Assembly (NCBI GenBank): GCA_021018995.1
Contig: CM037588.1
Coordinates: forward strand, 137,761,725 to 137,825,724
Direction of reading: 5' to 3'
Source: Chloranthus sessilifolius
Lineage: Eukaryota > Streptophyta > Magnoliopsida > Chloranthales > Chloranthaceae
DNA length: 64,000 nucleotides
Position numbers and translations under genes: made by a program
Part shown: positions 44,426 to 54,858 of the stretch, piece by piece
Layout of the letters: each line of letters begins with the position of its first letter
Position numbering within the stretch: position 1 is the first letter of the stretch
Notes under the pieces: generated by a model
What the model saw: the letters and a program-made list of their open reading frames with translations, nothing else
The model's database searches: none
Told to the model about the DNA's origin: nothing

Positions 44426-46572
44426 GGAGTTATTGAGCTAGGATTTAATGTAAATCAAGAGGAGAATGGAGCATTGAATGCTGGATTCAACGCATGAGGA
44501 GCCGTTGAAGCGAAAAGCTGGAACCCTAGCCATCAAACCTAACAAATCAATCATTTAAGGGATTTATTGAGGTAAGTTTTATTAAATTTCAATGCATAAA
44601 GATTTGATGAGTTTAATTCAGTTAAACATAGTTAGAATGATAGATTAAAGACCTAGAAAAGAAAGAAAAATTGATAAGGAAAAGATTTGGAAGAGCAGCC
44701 CGAAAAGGGGCTGAATCTGGCTAAATCAATTAATCGATTAATCGATTTTGGTCTAGAAGTTGAAAAGTCAAGGATGCCCAATTTTGATTAATCGATCTGG
44801 AAATCAATTTTGAAGGTCGATTAATCGATTTGGAAATCGACTAATCGACTGGGTACCTCCAGTGACCGGAGAGAGAAGACTTGGGGAAATCGATTAATCG
44901 ATTTTGGATTTCGATTAATCGATTTGGGATCGACTAATCAATTTCGGACTTTCGACTACTCGATTTGAGAATTGACCTTGCCATGTTGGGGATTTCGATT
45001 AATCGATTTGGGATTGATTAATCGATTTTGGATTTCGATTAATCGATTTTGGGAATCGATTAATCGATTTAGGGTTTGATTAATCGAATTTGGGAATCGA
45101 TTATTCGATTTTGGCAATTTCACTTGACTTTTCAATTGGACCTTGAGGTTCATGGAGGGTCTAGGACCTTCTTTATTGCATCTTTAGTGATGTGTTGCAT
45201 GTGTTATGATGTACCATAGGTGATACGTGAGAAAGCAAGCATAAGGAGCCGCGTGGAACCTTGATGCTTGAACCTTCAGAGACTTGAGGTAGGGAACACC
45301 TTGAACATATACTTTAATTGTAAGAGCATGCATGTAGTGATATAGAGATCAAATTGAAAAGGTTTTAACTGTATAAATCTTTGTAAAAATGGGTGTGTGT
45401 GTGTGTGACATCAAGAAAGTGATAAAGGCATCAGTGTGATGCGAGTAATTTAGACATCCCAGGGATGTAAGTAAGATTGAATAACTACTGTTAAGGCCTA
45501 ACTGATATAAGATATCACATTTACACGGTGAACAACTATATGTAAAGTACATATTATTTTTATTATTTGAGGTTTGTTTAGGATATCCCACCGACGTGGC
45601 GGGATACCCACGACTGACTCGACAGGATATCTGTGGCCGGTACTGCGGCCAATCCGTACACCAGTGCGGAGGTCTATCCATACACAGTAACCACATCCCA
45701 GGAATGTTGAGATGAGATTTAACCCCGCCGCCTATTGAGAAAGGGGCTTGGGTCGTATTCCCAGGGAATACATATAACTACTATCTATTTTGACGACGAT
45801 GGAGGGTATCCCATCGGGGCTCGATGCTATATTGCTTGGGGATTACTTAAGTTGAAGATTTAAGTATTGCTTTAGGCCTGCTCAGTGTCATTCATGATAA
45901 ATTAACAGTAAAGTGAAACATGCAAACTACTAGTAAATTTAAATGCAAATTGTCATCTTTTAAACTATTTTTCTAGCAAGTGTATAGATACATCATGCTT
46001 AGAATATCATGGAATATATGTGAGATTTTGACTTATATGTTCATTGTGTTGTTCCCTATTGAGCTAGGATGTAGCTCACCCTTTAGACTATACATCGCAG
46101 GTCCATTATTAGCAGCGGTCGGGGCTTCGGGAGACGTGGATCTGGGTGATTCGAATTACACACATGGAGAAGAATTAGAGCCCTCTCCTGAGGACTTATT
46201 CTAGGAGACTCTGTTGTGTACTTTGATAGAGAGTCAGTTTTGAGAGCAGATTGTACGGCTTGGTATGTCAAGCCTTTATTTTTTATAAACAATGTAATTA
46301 GATAGATATAATTCTTTTGGGTGAACCATCTGGGGTGATCTGTTTATCACCGATGGTTCGGATCGGTTCTCTGTTCATGCAGTAGCATGAAAGTAGAACT
46401 GTCTTTTGTATGTGTCAGATGGACATATTGACTTTTCTTCTTTACGCAGTTATGTGCTTTATCTCTTTATTATTACTTATTATACCAATGTTCCGTACAT
46501 ATTCATGGGGCGCGATTTAGAGAATCGCGCTGATGGCACAAGTTTCGGGGTGCCAAAATTCGGGCTGTCACA
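44114..46572 (+). mobile_element. Solo gypsy-type LTR, 2.46 kb
   Basis: TGTAATATCTCAAAATTTTC ... AAAATTCGGGCTGTCACA, inserted in copia LTR 2 with pentamers CACGG (44109-44113) and CACGA (46573-46577), 4/5 identical. No internal region. It contains a (GA)n run (44386-44417), the palindrome block 44725-45112, a (TG)n run near 45391-45405 and GGATATCCCACCGACGTGG words. It is inverted relative to the LTR at 40026. Confidence 0.8.
44725..45112. repeat. TCGATTAATCGA palindrome block (in the 44114 LTR)
   Basis: About ten exact or one-base-variant motifs (TCGATTAATCGA, TCGACTAATCGA, TTGATTAATCGA), with TTTTGG/TTTGGGA linkers. Homologous to the block at 41563-41988 in opposite orientation. Confidence 0.9.
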
Positions 46573-46831
46573 CACGAACAACGATAATCCACTATATTCA
46601 TGATCACACAAGAATACAAAAATACTCGGGCCTCACCAAATCTCTCCTCAACTCTATTCTATAATTTGGCTAGGAGCTTTTCCGTTATATATAAGACACA
46701 AATCCTACTGATAATCTAAGAGAAACTAGCCTTATATAAAGTCTGAATATAATTAGGCCATCACAAGTTAGAGTCAACCTCCAAGTTAAGAGTCAAACTA
46801 TAATTCAAACTCTCCAAGTTAGAGTCAAACA

Positions 46832-48193
46832 ATAATTCTTCACCTGGCTCTAAGCTTAACCATGTACTCTTTTTTCTGATCATCACAATACTCGTATCAC
46901 CGCTGCCACCAACACCCCGAGGGCGCTCAAACCTACAGAATATTGATCAAATCCAAATAATGTTTAGACTTAACTACCGGTACCACCTTTGTCATCAAAT
47001 CCATAAGATTGTTCTTTGTACTCACATTCTTTAAAGATATCACGCCATCTTCGATTACTTCTCATACGAGTGATACCCGTTTGCTACCAACGGTGCCTTG
47101 TAACTTGTAGCACTAATTTTTGGAGAACCCTCTTTTTTTTTATAAACCCACTTACACCCAATCGCTCTCTTTCCCTTAGGTAACTATGTCGGTTCCTAAG
47201 TTTAATTCTTGTAAAGAGAATTCATCTCTTTACTCATTGCAGTCTTTCATTCCCATGCAAATCTATCACTGATTACATCCTTGAATGAAAATGACTCCTT
47301 GTCATCCAACGTCAACGCGTAGGCAACCATATTCTCGTAGTCATAGCGAATTTGTGCTCTAACATTTCTTTTAGGTCTTCCACCAGCTAGGGATTATTTT
47401 GGCTCTCTGTACTATTTCTACACTTTCCTCTGATATAATAACTGAAGCAGATTCTATCTCCATTTCAAACTGATCTTTCGTCACCTGTTCTCTAATTTGT
47501 ATTATTTGTTTGCTAAAAGATCACATAACATATTCATCAAAGGTAACATCTCTGTTGATCATAACCTTATTCTGCTTAGGACACCATAGCCTGCATTCTT
47601 TCACACCATTTGCATACCTAAAGAAAATCGCTTTCTTAGTCATTGGGTCAATTTTACTATCTCTGACATGATAGTAAGATGTGCAACTAAAAACTCTCAA
47701 TGCACTGTAATCTGTAGGCTTCCCTAACCACATCTCAATCAGAGTCTTGCACTCTATTGTTGTAGACGGTGATCTGTTTACTAGATAGTACATTATATTG
47801 ACTGCTTCGACCCAGAACTCTCTACCCAATCCCGCATTGGATAACATATATCTTGTCTTTTCAAGTAGAGTTCTGTTCATATGTTCTGCTACTCCATTCT
47901 ATTGCGGTGTATTTCTCACTATGAAGTGCCTAACAATACCGTTATCTTCACAGAACTCCTAAAACTCTCCACTGGTGTACTCACCACCATTGTCGGTTCT
48001 TAATCGTTTGACCTTCCTTCTAGTTTGGTTTTCAAACAATATTTTTCACCTCTCAAAGATTTCAAATCGCTCATCCTTACTCTTCATATACATACTAGAG
48101 TAATCATCGATGAAAGAGACAAAGTACCTAACATCTTCTTTAGCAGGACCTTTGAAGGCCCCCATACATCTGAATGTATATAATCTAGTATGC
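46832..48193 (-). pseudogene. Copia integrase and RT stub, RT/RNase H deleted (internal 2)
   Basis: Reading down from 48193: the integrase core with ILDYIHSDVWG (first catalytic Asp), FVSFIDDYSS, LRTDNGGEYTSGEF (second Asp) and NGVAEHMNRT (Glu). The D,D,E triad is therefore present, although stops occur at FER*, GEF* and TPQ*. A long open piece (47880-47521) continues through EFWVEAVNIMYYLVNRSPS, LGKPTDYSALRVFSC and RLWCPKQNKVMI. RT begins at about 47190 with GKRAIGCKWVYKKKEG, but after YKAPLVANGYHSYEK the sequence jumps to the RNase H end (LMTKVVPVVKSKHYLDLINI, about 47020-46935). The polymerase core is missing. The PPT and LTR 2 follow. Confidence 0.75.
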
Positions 48194-49979
48194 TGATGAG
48201 TACTGAAATATGATGATATTTCACCCCTAAATACCTATATTTAGCTGTCCGATGAAGACTATTTGATGAGAATTATTAGATTTGAAGTGTTTCAGGTAAA
48301 TACAAGCCAAGTGTGGAAAACAGCCCAAGAATTCTGAAAATAATGTCAAAACACTGTAACTTTGGGTCATCGAGAACTTGGTGCGACTTGCGGCTAAATT
48401 TGGACCTTCAGGACGGCCAAATTATGAAATTGTCAAAACACAAAAGTTGTAGATCTTTTCGTCAGCTTTCCAACGGCATACAAATTATCTTAATCCAAGT
48501 TCGGAACAGAAAGTTATGGCTGAAATACATAAGCAGTGTCTGATACAAAAAATGTGCTGAAATTTACGGATTTCTGGGGGTCAATGCATCGACCATTTCT
48601 GTCGATTAATCAAGGAGAAGGAGAGTCTGACACGGAATTGACTACTTAAAGCTGATTTTGAGCCTCTTTTGTAGGGTCGATGCATCGACCCTATTGGGTC
48701 GATTAATCGACCCTAAATTGGCGGCTGGGGAAACTTCTGCGACCGGGAATCTATTTAAAGCGACTCAAACACTTCAAAGGGGAAATTAGGGAGATAGGAG
48801 ATTAGAGTTTTAGTTTTTTTGCTTTTCATTTTCATAGTTAGACATAGAAATAGAGAGTTTTTATTTATTCCTTTTTGAGAGCTTTGTTCCTTTAATTTCC
48901 AGTACTCATTCCTTCAGTTTATTATATTTTTGCTCAAGTTTATTCCTGCATTATTCTCGTTTCTGAAGACCATCGTACTTTTGGATCAAAGTAATTTTTT
49001 TTGAAGTTGAGGTATTTTTAATTCATTAAATTAATATTATTTTCTCTTCCTTATTTATTTATGTCATTTAATTGTAATATGTGTGGCTAAATTCATAAGG
49101 ATGAGGATCTAATGATTCCCATCCGAGGGATGTACTTTTAATAATATAAATTTAGGATTAAAATATGAGATCTTATTTTATGGTTATTATGCTATCAAGA
49201 ACGGATGAAATCCACGCCACTAACCGGGATCATGTGTGCCGAGCCATGCCCGGGATCTCAGATCTATGACTATAATTTTACCCAATCATTATTATATGGT
49301 CTTTTTGCTTTCATCGTGTGGATCTAATTACGATTATGATCCGGGATCGAGTGTGCCGAGCCATGCCCTGGATCTTGGATCTGTAATGGTAATTTTATCT
49401 TAATTACTCCCTAATCTGAAATCGAGTGTGCCGAGCCATGCCCTTGATTTCAGATCTATGGTGGTATTATTGTTGAAATTTTTACCCACTTTGAGGATGA
49501 TTTTTATTTGAACCTGAGATCAAGTATGTCGAGCCATGCCCTTGATCTCACATCTATATATGAAAATCATCTAAGTCCTGATTGCAGGGATGCAACGTGG
49601 AACCTATCGGGGTTTTTGACCATTTATCTTTCATAAAAGATATTTATTCTCAATAGTATATCTCATAGTTTAATCCGTAGATTTGTATTATGGGAAGAAC
49701 GGACCAAAGATGGGAGGATTTAGTATCTTCATCTTTATCTTTATTTTTGAATTATCAGTTAAGTTTTAGTTTGTAGTCTATAATTATCATCTCATCAAAC
49801 CACCTAAATCATAAGACTGGTAGAATACTGTTAGATCTTAGTAGATTTCTGGAATTGCTTGTCTTTTTAGATCTTTCAAAATTAGTCCTCGTGGGAACGA
49901 TCTCGTACTCCGTACCCACTATATACAATCCGATTCGTGCACTTGCGAGTAAAATATTGCAAATTAAATTTTCACATCA
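48194..49979 (+). mobile_element. Solo LTR, Tat/Ogre-like, 1.79 kb
   Basis: Runs TGATGAGTACTGAAATATGA ... AAATTTTCACATCA. Flanking pentamers TATGC (48189-48193) and TGTGC (49980-49984) match at 4/5. It sits within the copia segment between GAG-pre-integrase and integrase (host frame YTTKG | ILDYIHSD). Near the 3' end it has CCTCGTGGGAACGATCTCGT, a word common in plant Tat-type LTR ends. Internal features: GGGTCGATGCATCGACCC and GGGTCGATTAATCGACCC palindromes (48660-48720), a TATTTAAA at 48753, and four copies of GTGTGCCGAGCCATGCCC-like units (49230-49545). Confidence 0.75.
49225..49550 (+). repeat. Four GTGCCGAGCCATGCCC units inside the 48194 LTR
   Basis: GTGTGCCGAGCCATGCCC at about 49235, 49346 and 49425, and GTATGTCGAGCCATGCCC at about 49526. 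Each is preceded by a GGGATC/TGAAATCGA word and followed by the inverse (GATCTCAGATCTA, GATCTTGGATCTG, ...). Spacing about 80-110 bp; each unit forms a potential hairpin. Confidence 0.75.
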
Positions 49980-50331
49980 TGTGCCTTTTGTAGTATAAAC
50001 CGTTGTGTTAAACTTAATCCTACACTATTTTCAGAAAATACAATGCTCACAAAAGTCAACTCTGCCGGCCTTTACTCCGTTCAACAAGCCCTGCTTGCTT
50101 AACTCTGTCATCCCTCTTTCTAACATGTGCCCCAGGCGCATGTGCCATAGCTGTGTAGAGGATAAACCACTATCATCTGACATGGATACTGCTGATCCAC
50201 TTGTCATTGTACTCCTTGATAAAAAGTAAAGGTTCCCAATCTTTTCTGCTTTTATCACAACCAGAGATCCCTTTGTCATCTTCAAAACTCCACCTTGTAC
50301 TGCAACTTGAACCCATTTGAGTCTAGTGTAC
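49980..50331 (-). pseudogene. Copia GAG-pre-integrase segment (internal 2)
   Basis: Minus strand: KMTKGSLVVIKAEKIGNLYF, then LWHMRLGHMLERGMTELSKQ and KAGRVDFCEHCIF. This is the histidine/cysteine-rich zinc-binding N-terminal part of copia integrase (H..H, C..C pattern visible). Stops follow CIF. It is cut on both sides by the solo LTRs 48194-49979 and 50332-51830. Confidence 0.75.
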
Positions 50332-51830
50332 TGACCAGTCATATAATTTATCATTTTATCACCCTTAACTTAGTGATGTTAGGACTTAGTTTGCTGCTAA
50401 CAAGTTAACGATGTGCAGATATTAAGAAAAAATAGTAAAATAGAGCTAAAGTGTTAATATTTGTCAAAATGAACTCAAAAAATAGTAAAAAAATGATTGA
50501 ACGTAAAAGACAAATCTTCGTTTAAAAATAAATGAAGAATTGTGTTTTACGATTGTGCGAAATAATATCCTGAGAAGAGAGAAAATTGTAATTTACGATT
50601 CTCTAAAGAAAAGCTGTATTAAGTAAAGACGAAACAAGAGAAAGTGAAGATTCATAATGAAGAATCGTTAGATGGAAGCCTATTGAAAATAGAAAATCAG
50701 GATTTATGATTTTCCAGAAAGAATAGAAAGAAGAAATCGTAATTTATGATTTTTCAAAAATAGAAACTTTCCACTGCTGCTGAATGAGAGAACATACACC
50801 GCCATGCATATTTTTAGAAGTCTTTTACAATTAGAAGTATGACCAACCATGGATCTGAGAAATTGATGAAGAATGCTTTTAAAAGGACTCTGTTGTTGAA
50901 AATCATAGAACACTATAGAAGCACATCTAGGGTTCGAAAGTAAAGAAAAATAAAATTAGGAATTAGAGTTATATTAGGATACTTTTACTCTAGTAGTTTC
51001 TTTTATTAAAATTAAAACTTTATAAGTCAACTCCTTATGAGCTATAAATAAGAGAGCCCAGCATAGGAATAAACCATCAAAGAAATTCTCAGCATCAATT
51101 GACGACTGAGGTTGAGTTTTCTTTTGATTATTAGAGTAGATTTTTACTGTTTTGTAGATTAGATATCAGAGGTTTCTCAAGAGCAATTGACGACTGCTAT
51201 TAGGTGCTGAAGATTAGTGTAGATATCCTACTTTCTCATAAGTAATTGACGACTGCGGCTGAGGGATGAAAGATATATTTACTTTGCTTTCTAGTTTAGA
51301 TTTTATTTACTTTATTTATTGCTTTGTAAACATATTCAAGTTTTAATTTGAATTGACAACTCAGGTTAGAATTTATAGATTAGTGTAACAATTTTTACTT
51401 TTTCATATTCAATTTTTTCGAATTTGATTAACACTCAGATTTTAGGAGATTGTTGATTGGATTAAATCTGTGTTAAAGAATTTTAGTTTTTGATTAATGC
51501 CCAAATTCTAGAATACTGTAATACGGTGTAACGGTTCTGTTTATTTTTATAAATATCTGATGGCTGAAGATTGGGATTGACGACCTCAATCTGAAGGAGG
51601 ATTAGGATTTATTTTATGCACTTTAGATTAAGAAACCATTCTTTATTCATATTTCTCAAGTAGTTTAGAACCTTAAAAGATAAATATAAACTTTGAAATA
51701 TAAATAGGAATATAAATAAAGATAAGACAAATACTTCTTCGTGGGAACGATCTTATACTAGCTCTACAATTTTCATTGTGCACTTGCAATATGTTAAGAC
51801 TTAATTAGATACACACATAAGTAGCTATCA
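50332..51830 (+). mobile_element. Solo LTR of the TR-GAG family, 1.5 kb, perfect TSD
   Basis: TGACCAGTCATATAATTTAT ... ATAAGTAGCTATCA, flanked by identical TGTAC (50327-50331 and 51831-51835). It aligns, in the opposite orientation, with both LTRs of the 18177-25733 element: shared TTATCACCCTTAACTTAGTG, ACTCAAAAAATAGT, GACGACTG repeats, and TTCGTGGGAACGATCTTA near the 3' end. It shows that this non-autonomous family transposed at least twice locally. Confidence 0.9.
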
Positions 51831-51835
51831 TGTAC

Positions 51836-52964
51836 TAAGCGATATGAGGATCTTTTTCAGTTCTGAAACATAGCGTACATCGGTCAATGTTCTCTCAACC
51901 TCATCGTACATTTTTATTCTGATACTTTCATTTCCAACTATTTTACAGGCTATATTATTACCCATCAAAATCATTCTACCATCCACTTCTTTATAAGACC
52001 CAAATCAATCCCTATTTGGACACATGTGGTAGGAGCACCATGAATCAAGTATCCATACATCCTGTGAGTATTTATCTGAAACCACTGATAACACATTTTT
52101 ATCATCACCTAAAGCTTGTTCGGCTATACCGGCCTCATCAACAACCCCTTTCTGCTTTTTATCCTGAGCATCGTCCCTCGTTGTTTATAAGTGTGGACAA
52201 TATCTTCTGATGTGACCTTTTTCGTGACACTTGTAGTGTTTTACTGTCTTTCTATTTTTATATTAAGATATGAACTTTGATCTACCCCTTTCGGATTTAT
52301 GGTCCTCTGCTCTTCCCCTAACAAATAAGTCATCTACTTATATATCACTATCCGTACATTTCTTCTTCATGTCGTTACAAAGCAGTGCTGCTGTAACCGA
52401 CTCCAGTTCAATAGTATTCTTCCCATAGAGTAGCATAGTAACTAGGTGCTCATAGGAATCAGGGAGAAAAGGCAAAAGCAATAGTATTTTATCTTTATCC
52501 TTAACTTCTTCTCCAACATTTAATAATTCTGATATGATTCTATTGAATTCATTAAGATATTCATTGAGAGAAGTACCTGCCTTCATATGCAACTTGTACA
52601 GTTGCTTCTTGAGATATAGACGACTTATCAAAAATTTTGTCATGTAGAGACTCTCTAATTTGGCCCATAGCGAGGCTGTCGAGTTCTCCTGCATTCTCAT
52701 ATACGTAATCTCCTTCGCTAGACATAGCCGAATCGTACAACACGCCAGAAGTTCAAATTCTTTCCAATCACCATAAGACATATACGTCGGCTTATCTGAA
52801 AGCTCTTTCAATGCCTTGTGTAACCCTTGTTGAATTAATATATCTCGGACTTATACTTACAACAAGCCGAAATTAATCTTTCTGTCAAATTTCTCAACCT
52901 CGAACCTCGCGTTCGAAACTTTTGCAAACTTCGATGCCATCTTCGTTCGTATAACAGAAACCTC
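51836..52964 (-). pseudogene. Copia gag and protease (internal 2)
   Basis: Gag starts at ATG 52940 (MASKFAKVSNARFEVEKFD), with TAA stops at 52859 and 52853, then is open in the same frame to 52338. This UBN2-type gag domain includes WKEFELLACCTIRLCLAKEI, YLKKQLYKLHMKAGTSLNEY, ELLNVGEEVKDKDKILLLLP and SYEHLVTMLLYGK. The zinc knuckle region reads HYKCHEKGHIRRYC, the first Cys replaced by His. The protease motif reads LDSWCSYHMCP: the third triad residue Gly is Trp, so the active site is lost. VSELKK follows. Compared with the internal 1 copy, the two internal regions have decayed independently. Confidence 0.75.
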
Positions 52965-52976
52965 GCTCTGATACTA
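52965..52976 (-). other. Copia primer binding site (internal 2)
   Basis: Minus-strand TAGTATCAGAGC, three bases inside the LTR boundary at 52980. It differs at one base from the initiator-Met-type TGGTATCAGAGC. Confidence 0.75.
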
Positions 52977-52979
52977 ATT

Positions 52980-53428
52980 TGTTGCGCAGAAGCTCACAAA
53001 CTAACTAATGATCTCACGATGAACAATAAAATAAGAACGCAAAAATAAAAGAAAATCAATCACAAACACACAAGAGACAATATTTACGTGGTTCGACAAT
53101 ATGCTTACGTCTACAGATAGCGATCATCCACTGTATTGATGATCACACAAGAATATAAGAACACTCAAGCCTCACCAAAACTCTCTTTAAAACCCTAGAT
53201 AAGTTTTTCAAAGCTTTACATCTCTACTCTCTAATTTGGCAAAGAGCTTCTTTTATATTGAAGACACAAATCCTACTTCTAATCTAAGAGAAACTAGCCT
53301 TATATAGAGTTTGAATGTAACTGGGCCATTGTCAGTTAGAGTCAAACTACAATTCAACCTCCAAGTTAAAGCCAACCTTCAAGTTAGAGTCCAACTACAT
53401 TTCAAAATTTTCAAGTTAGAGTCTAATA
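52980..53428 (-). repeat. Copia LTR 3 (outer right)
   Basis: TGTTGCGCAGAAGCTCACAA ... GTTAGAGTCTAATA in + orientation. It aligns with LTR 1 and LTR 2 but is shorter at the far end, where one of the AGTTAGAGTC repeats is missing. The end TAATA is mutated from the family's AAACA. Confidence 0.75.
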
Positions 53429-53445
53429 TCACTCATACCTTACAC

Positions 53446-53619
53446 CTAGGATCAAAATTTCGGCCAAAATGGCCCAAATTTTAGTCATAATTTGTATGGG
53501 ATTAAAATTATCAGTCGAAATTTGTATGAGATTAAAATTATCGGCCGAAATTTTGGCTGGATTCAAATTCTGGGTTTCGGAGACCGAAACCGAAATAAAA
53601 CTCGAAATTTTGATCCATG
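53446..53619. mobile_element. hAT-like MITE, 174 bp, perfect 8-bp TSD
   Basis: CCTTACAC on both sides (53438-53445 and 53620-53627). Ends CTAGGATCAAAATTTCG and CATGGATCAAAATTTCG (complement of the right) are inverted repeats. The body is built of GGCCGAAATTT / AGACCGAAACC words. Same family and almost the same length as 4067-4243. Confidence 0.9.
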
Positions 53620-53627
53620 CCTTACAC

Positions 53628-54407
53628 GAAGTCAATGTTGTGGTCCATTTAATGCTTTTTTAAGTTCTTAATTGAAAGCTATAAAGCTTTGCCTAATGTT
53701 AGGTTTGAATCTAATCTAAGTTATGGCAACGTGGCCGGTGCACCTAATATCAAATTCTTATTACAAAAAGTCAATAATTAAGAAAAAAATCTAGAGACGA
53801 GTTGTCACATAGGTCCGTGATTCAATCCGGATTGGACGGTTGAAAATGAACGAAGTTGGTGTACAGCGAAAACAGGTAACTACCCAAATCTACTTGAGGT
53901 CAGAATGGCAAAACCGGAACAAAGAAAATCGGGAATCACTCGAATTTGCAAATTTTGAAGCTTGAAAAATGAGTAGAAATCAAAATTTATCCAAGAAAAC
54001 AAATAAATACAAAATATATAAATAGAAATAAATTCAATTTTCAATGATTTCTGGAAGTAGTTCTCCTTCAGTCAAATCTAAGGTCAGAAGATATGGTTTG
54101 CGCTTTTTCAGAAACCCCTAGAATTTTCGGTGGCACAACCGGTATTTTCTTTAATTACTAGTGGCAAAAATGTCAGGACGATAAAAATGGGCTGTACGGA
54201 ATCCCCGATCATGGCGGGGTAAAATTATTGAGCAAAGGAGCTGTCGCGTCGACATCGGTAAAAAATAACATTAAAAAATTACTATTTACAGATTTTTTTA
54301 TTTTTTCACATTTTTTAACTTGATAACCAAATATAGAATAATTTTAAAATACGCCCGATGCGTAGTACGCATATTAGCTTTGAGTCTCCCCGTTATCCAT
54401 TTGCCCA
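53628..54407. other. Stretch without recognisable gene
   Basis: AT-rich to 54350; no coding or element signature. Confidence 0.4.
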
Positions 54408-54858
54408 TGTTTTAAAATCAGACCGGACGCCCCCTATTCGGTCCGACCGGGTCGGACCGGACTGGACTGGATAAAACCTGTTTAATGAAAAATATTTTAA
54501 ATAAATATATAAATTAAATTAAATTTTCAATTATTTTTTTATTAATTTGAAATATAAAAATAATAATAAACTTAAATATTTATTATTTATAATTTACTAA
54601 ATATTAATATATTTTAAAATTGTTGATTTTCTTTAATGACTATTAAAAGTTTTCTAATTAAATTCTTACTTAATTAAAGTGTATAAACTTTGAAACGAAT
54701 TAAGCTTGAAGAGGTTTTATGTTATTTTAATTTTAAGAATAAAAAATTAAGGAGTTTATCTTTTAGAAAGAAATAGAAATAATTATATGTCTCGCCCAAT
54801 GTTTTTAAAATCGGACCAGAGCTCGAACAGTAAAATGGACTCGTTCGGTTCAAACTGG
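54408..54858. repeat. GGTCCGACC-type repeat (family G), split by the copia element
   Basis: TGTTTTAAAATCAGACCGGA and GGTCCGACCGGGTCGGACCG at the left, AT-rich middle, and a second start-like TGTTTTTAAAATCGGACC at 54799. The sequence TCGTTCGGTTCAAACTGG just before the copia LTR continues after it as ACTGGTTCAATAGCGATC (60839 on). The copia element therefore landed inside this repeat. Related copies at 32655, 62200 and 63285. Confidence 0.5.

Larger units (their letters stand above)
43978..46831 (-). repeat. Copia LTR 2 (shared middle LTR), split by a gypsy LTR
   Basis: 43978-44113 (TGTTGCGCATAAGCTC ... CCTACATCCACGG) and 46573-46831 (CACGAACAACGATAATCC ... AGAGTCAAACA) join into one LTR when 44114-46572 is removed. 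The joined sequence matches 39439-39939 and 52980-53428. On its right is the PPT-side sequence of internal 2; on its left is the PBS of internal 1. It therefore serves as 3' LTR of one unit and 5' LTR of the next. Confidence 0.8.
39439..53428 (-). mobile_element. Three-LTR tandem copia nest (Tork/Tnt1-like)
   Basis: Minus-strand copia framework ordered, in + coordinates: LTR (39439-39939), internal 1 (39940-43977), shared LTR (43978-44113 plus 46573-46831), internal 2 (46832-52979), LTR (52980-53428). Both right-hand LTRs are preceded on the minus-strand side by a TGGTATCAGAGC-like PBS. Internal 2 has gag, protease, GAG-pre-integrase, integrase and an RT stub, with most of RT/RNase H deleted. 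Internal 1 keeps only the gag-protease part plus an inverted copy of it. Four gypsy-type LTR units are inserted. The outer flanks, TCCAT (39434-39438) and TCACT (53429-53433), agree at 3 of 5 bases only, so a common target duplication is doubtful. Confidence 0.75.

Noticed and set aside
40026..46572. A single inverted-duplication event producing both 2.5-kb LTRs and the inner palindrome
   Set aside because: The right LTR has its own near-matching 5-bp target duplication (CACGG/CACGA) inside a copia LTR, whereas the left LTR abuts copia coding sequence, so two separate insertions fit better.
48313..48543. 76-residue plus-strand open frame
   Set aside because: Lies in the first part of the solo LTR 48194-49979; LTRs of this type are non-coding and no motif is present.
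39434..53433. TCCAT/TCACT as a target duplication of the whole copia nest
   Set aside because: Only three of five bases agree, and the foldback element interrupted at 39438 does not resume after 53428; one flank was probably lost.
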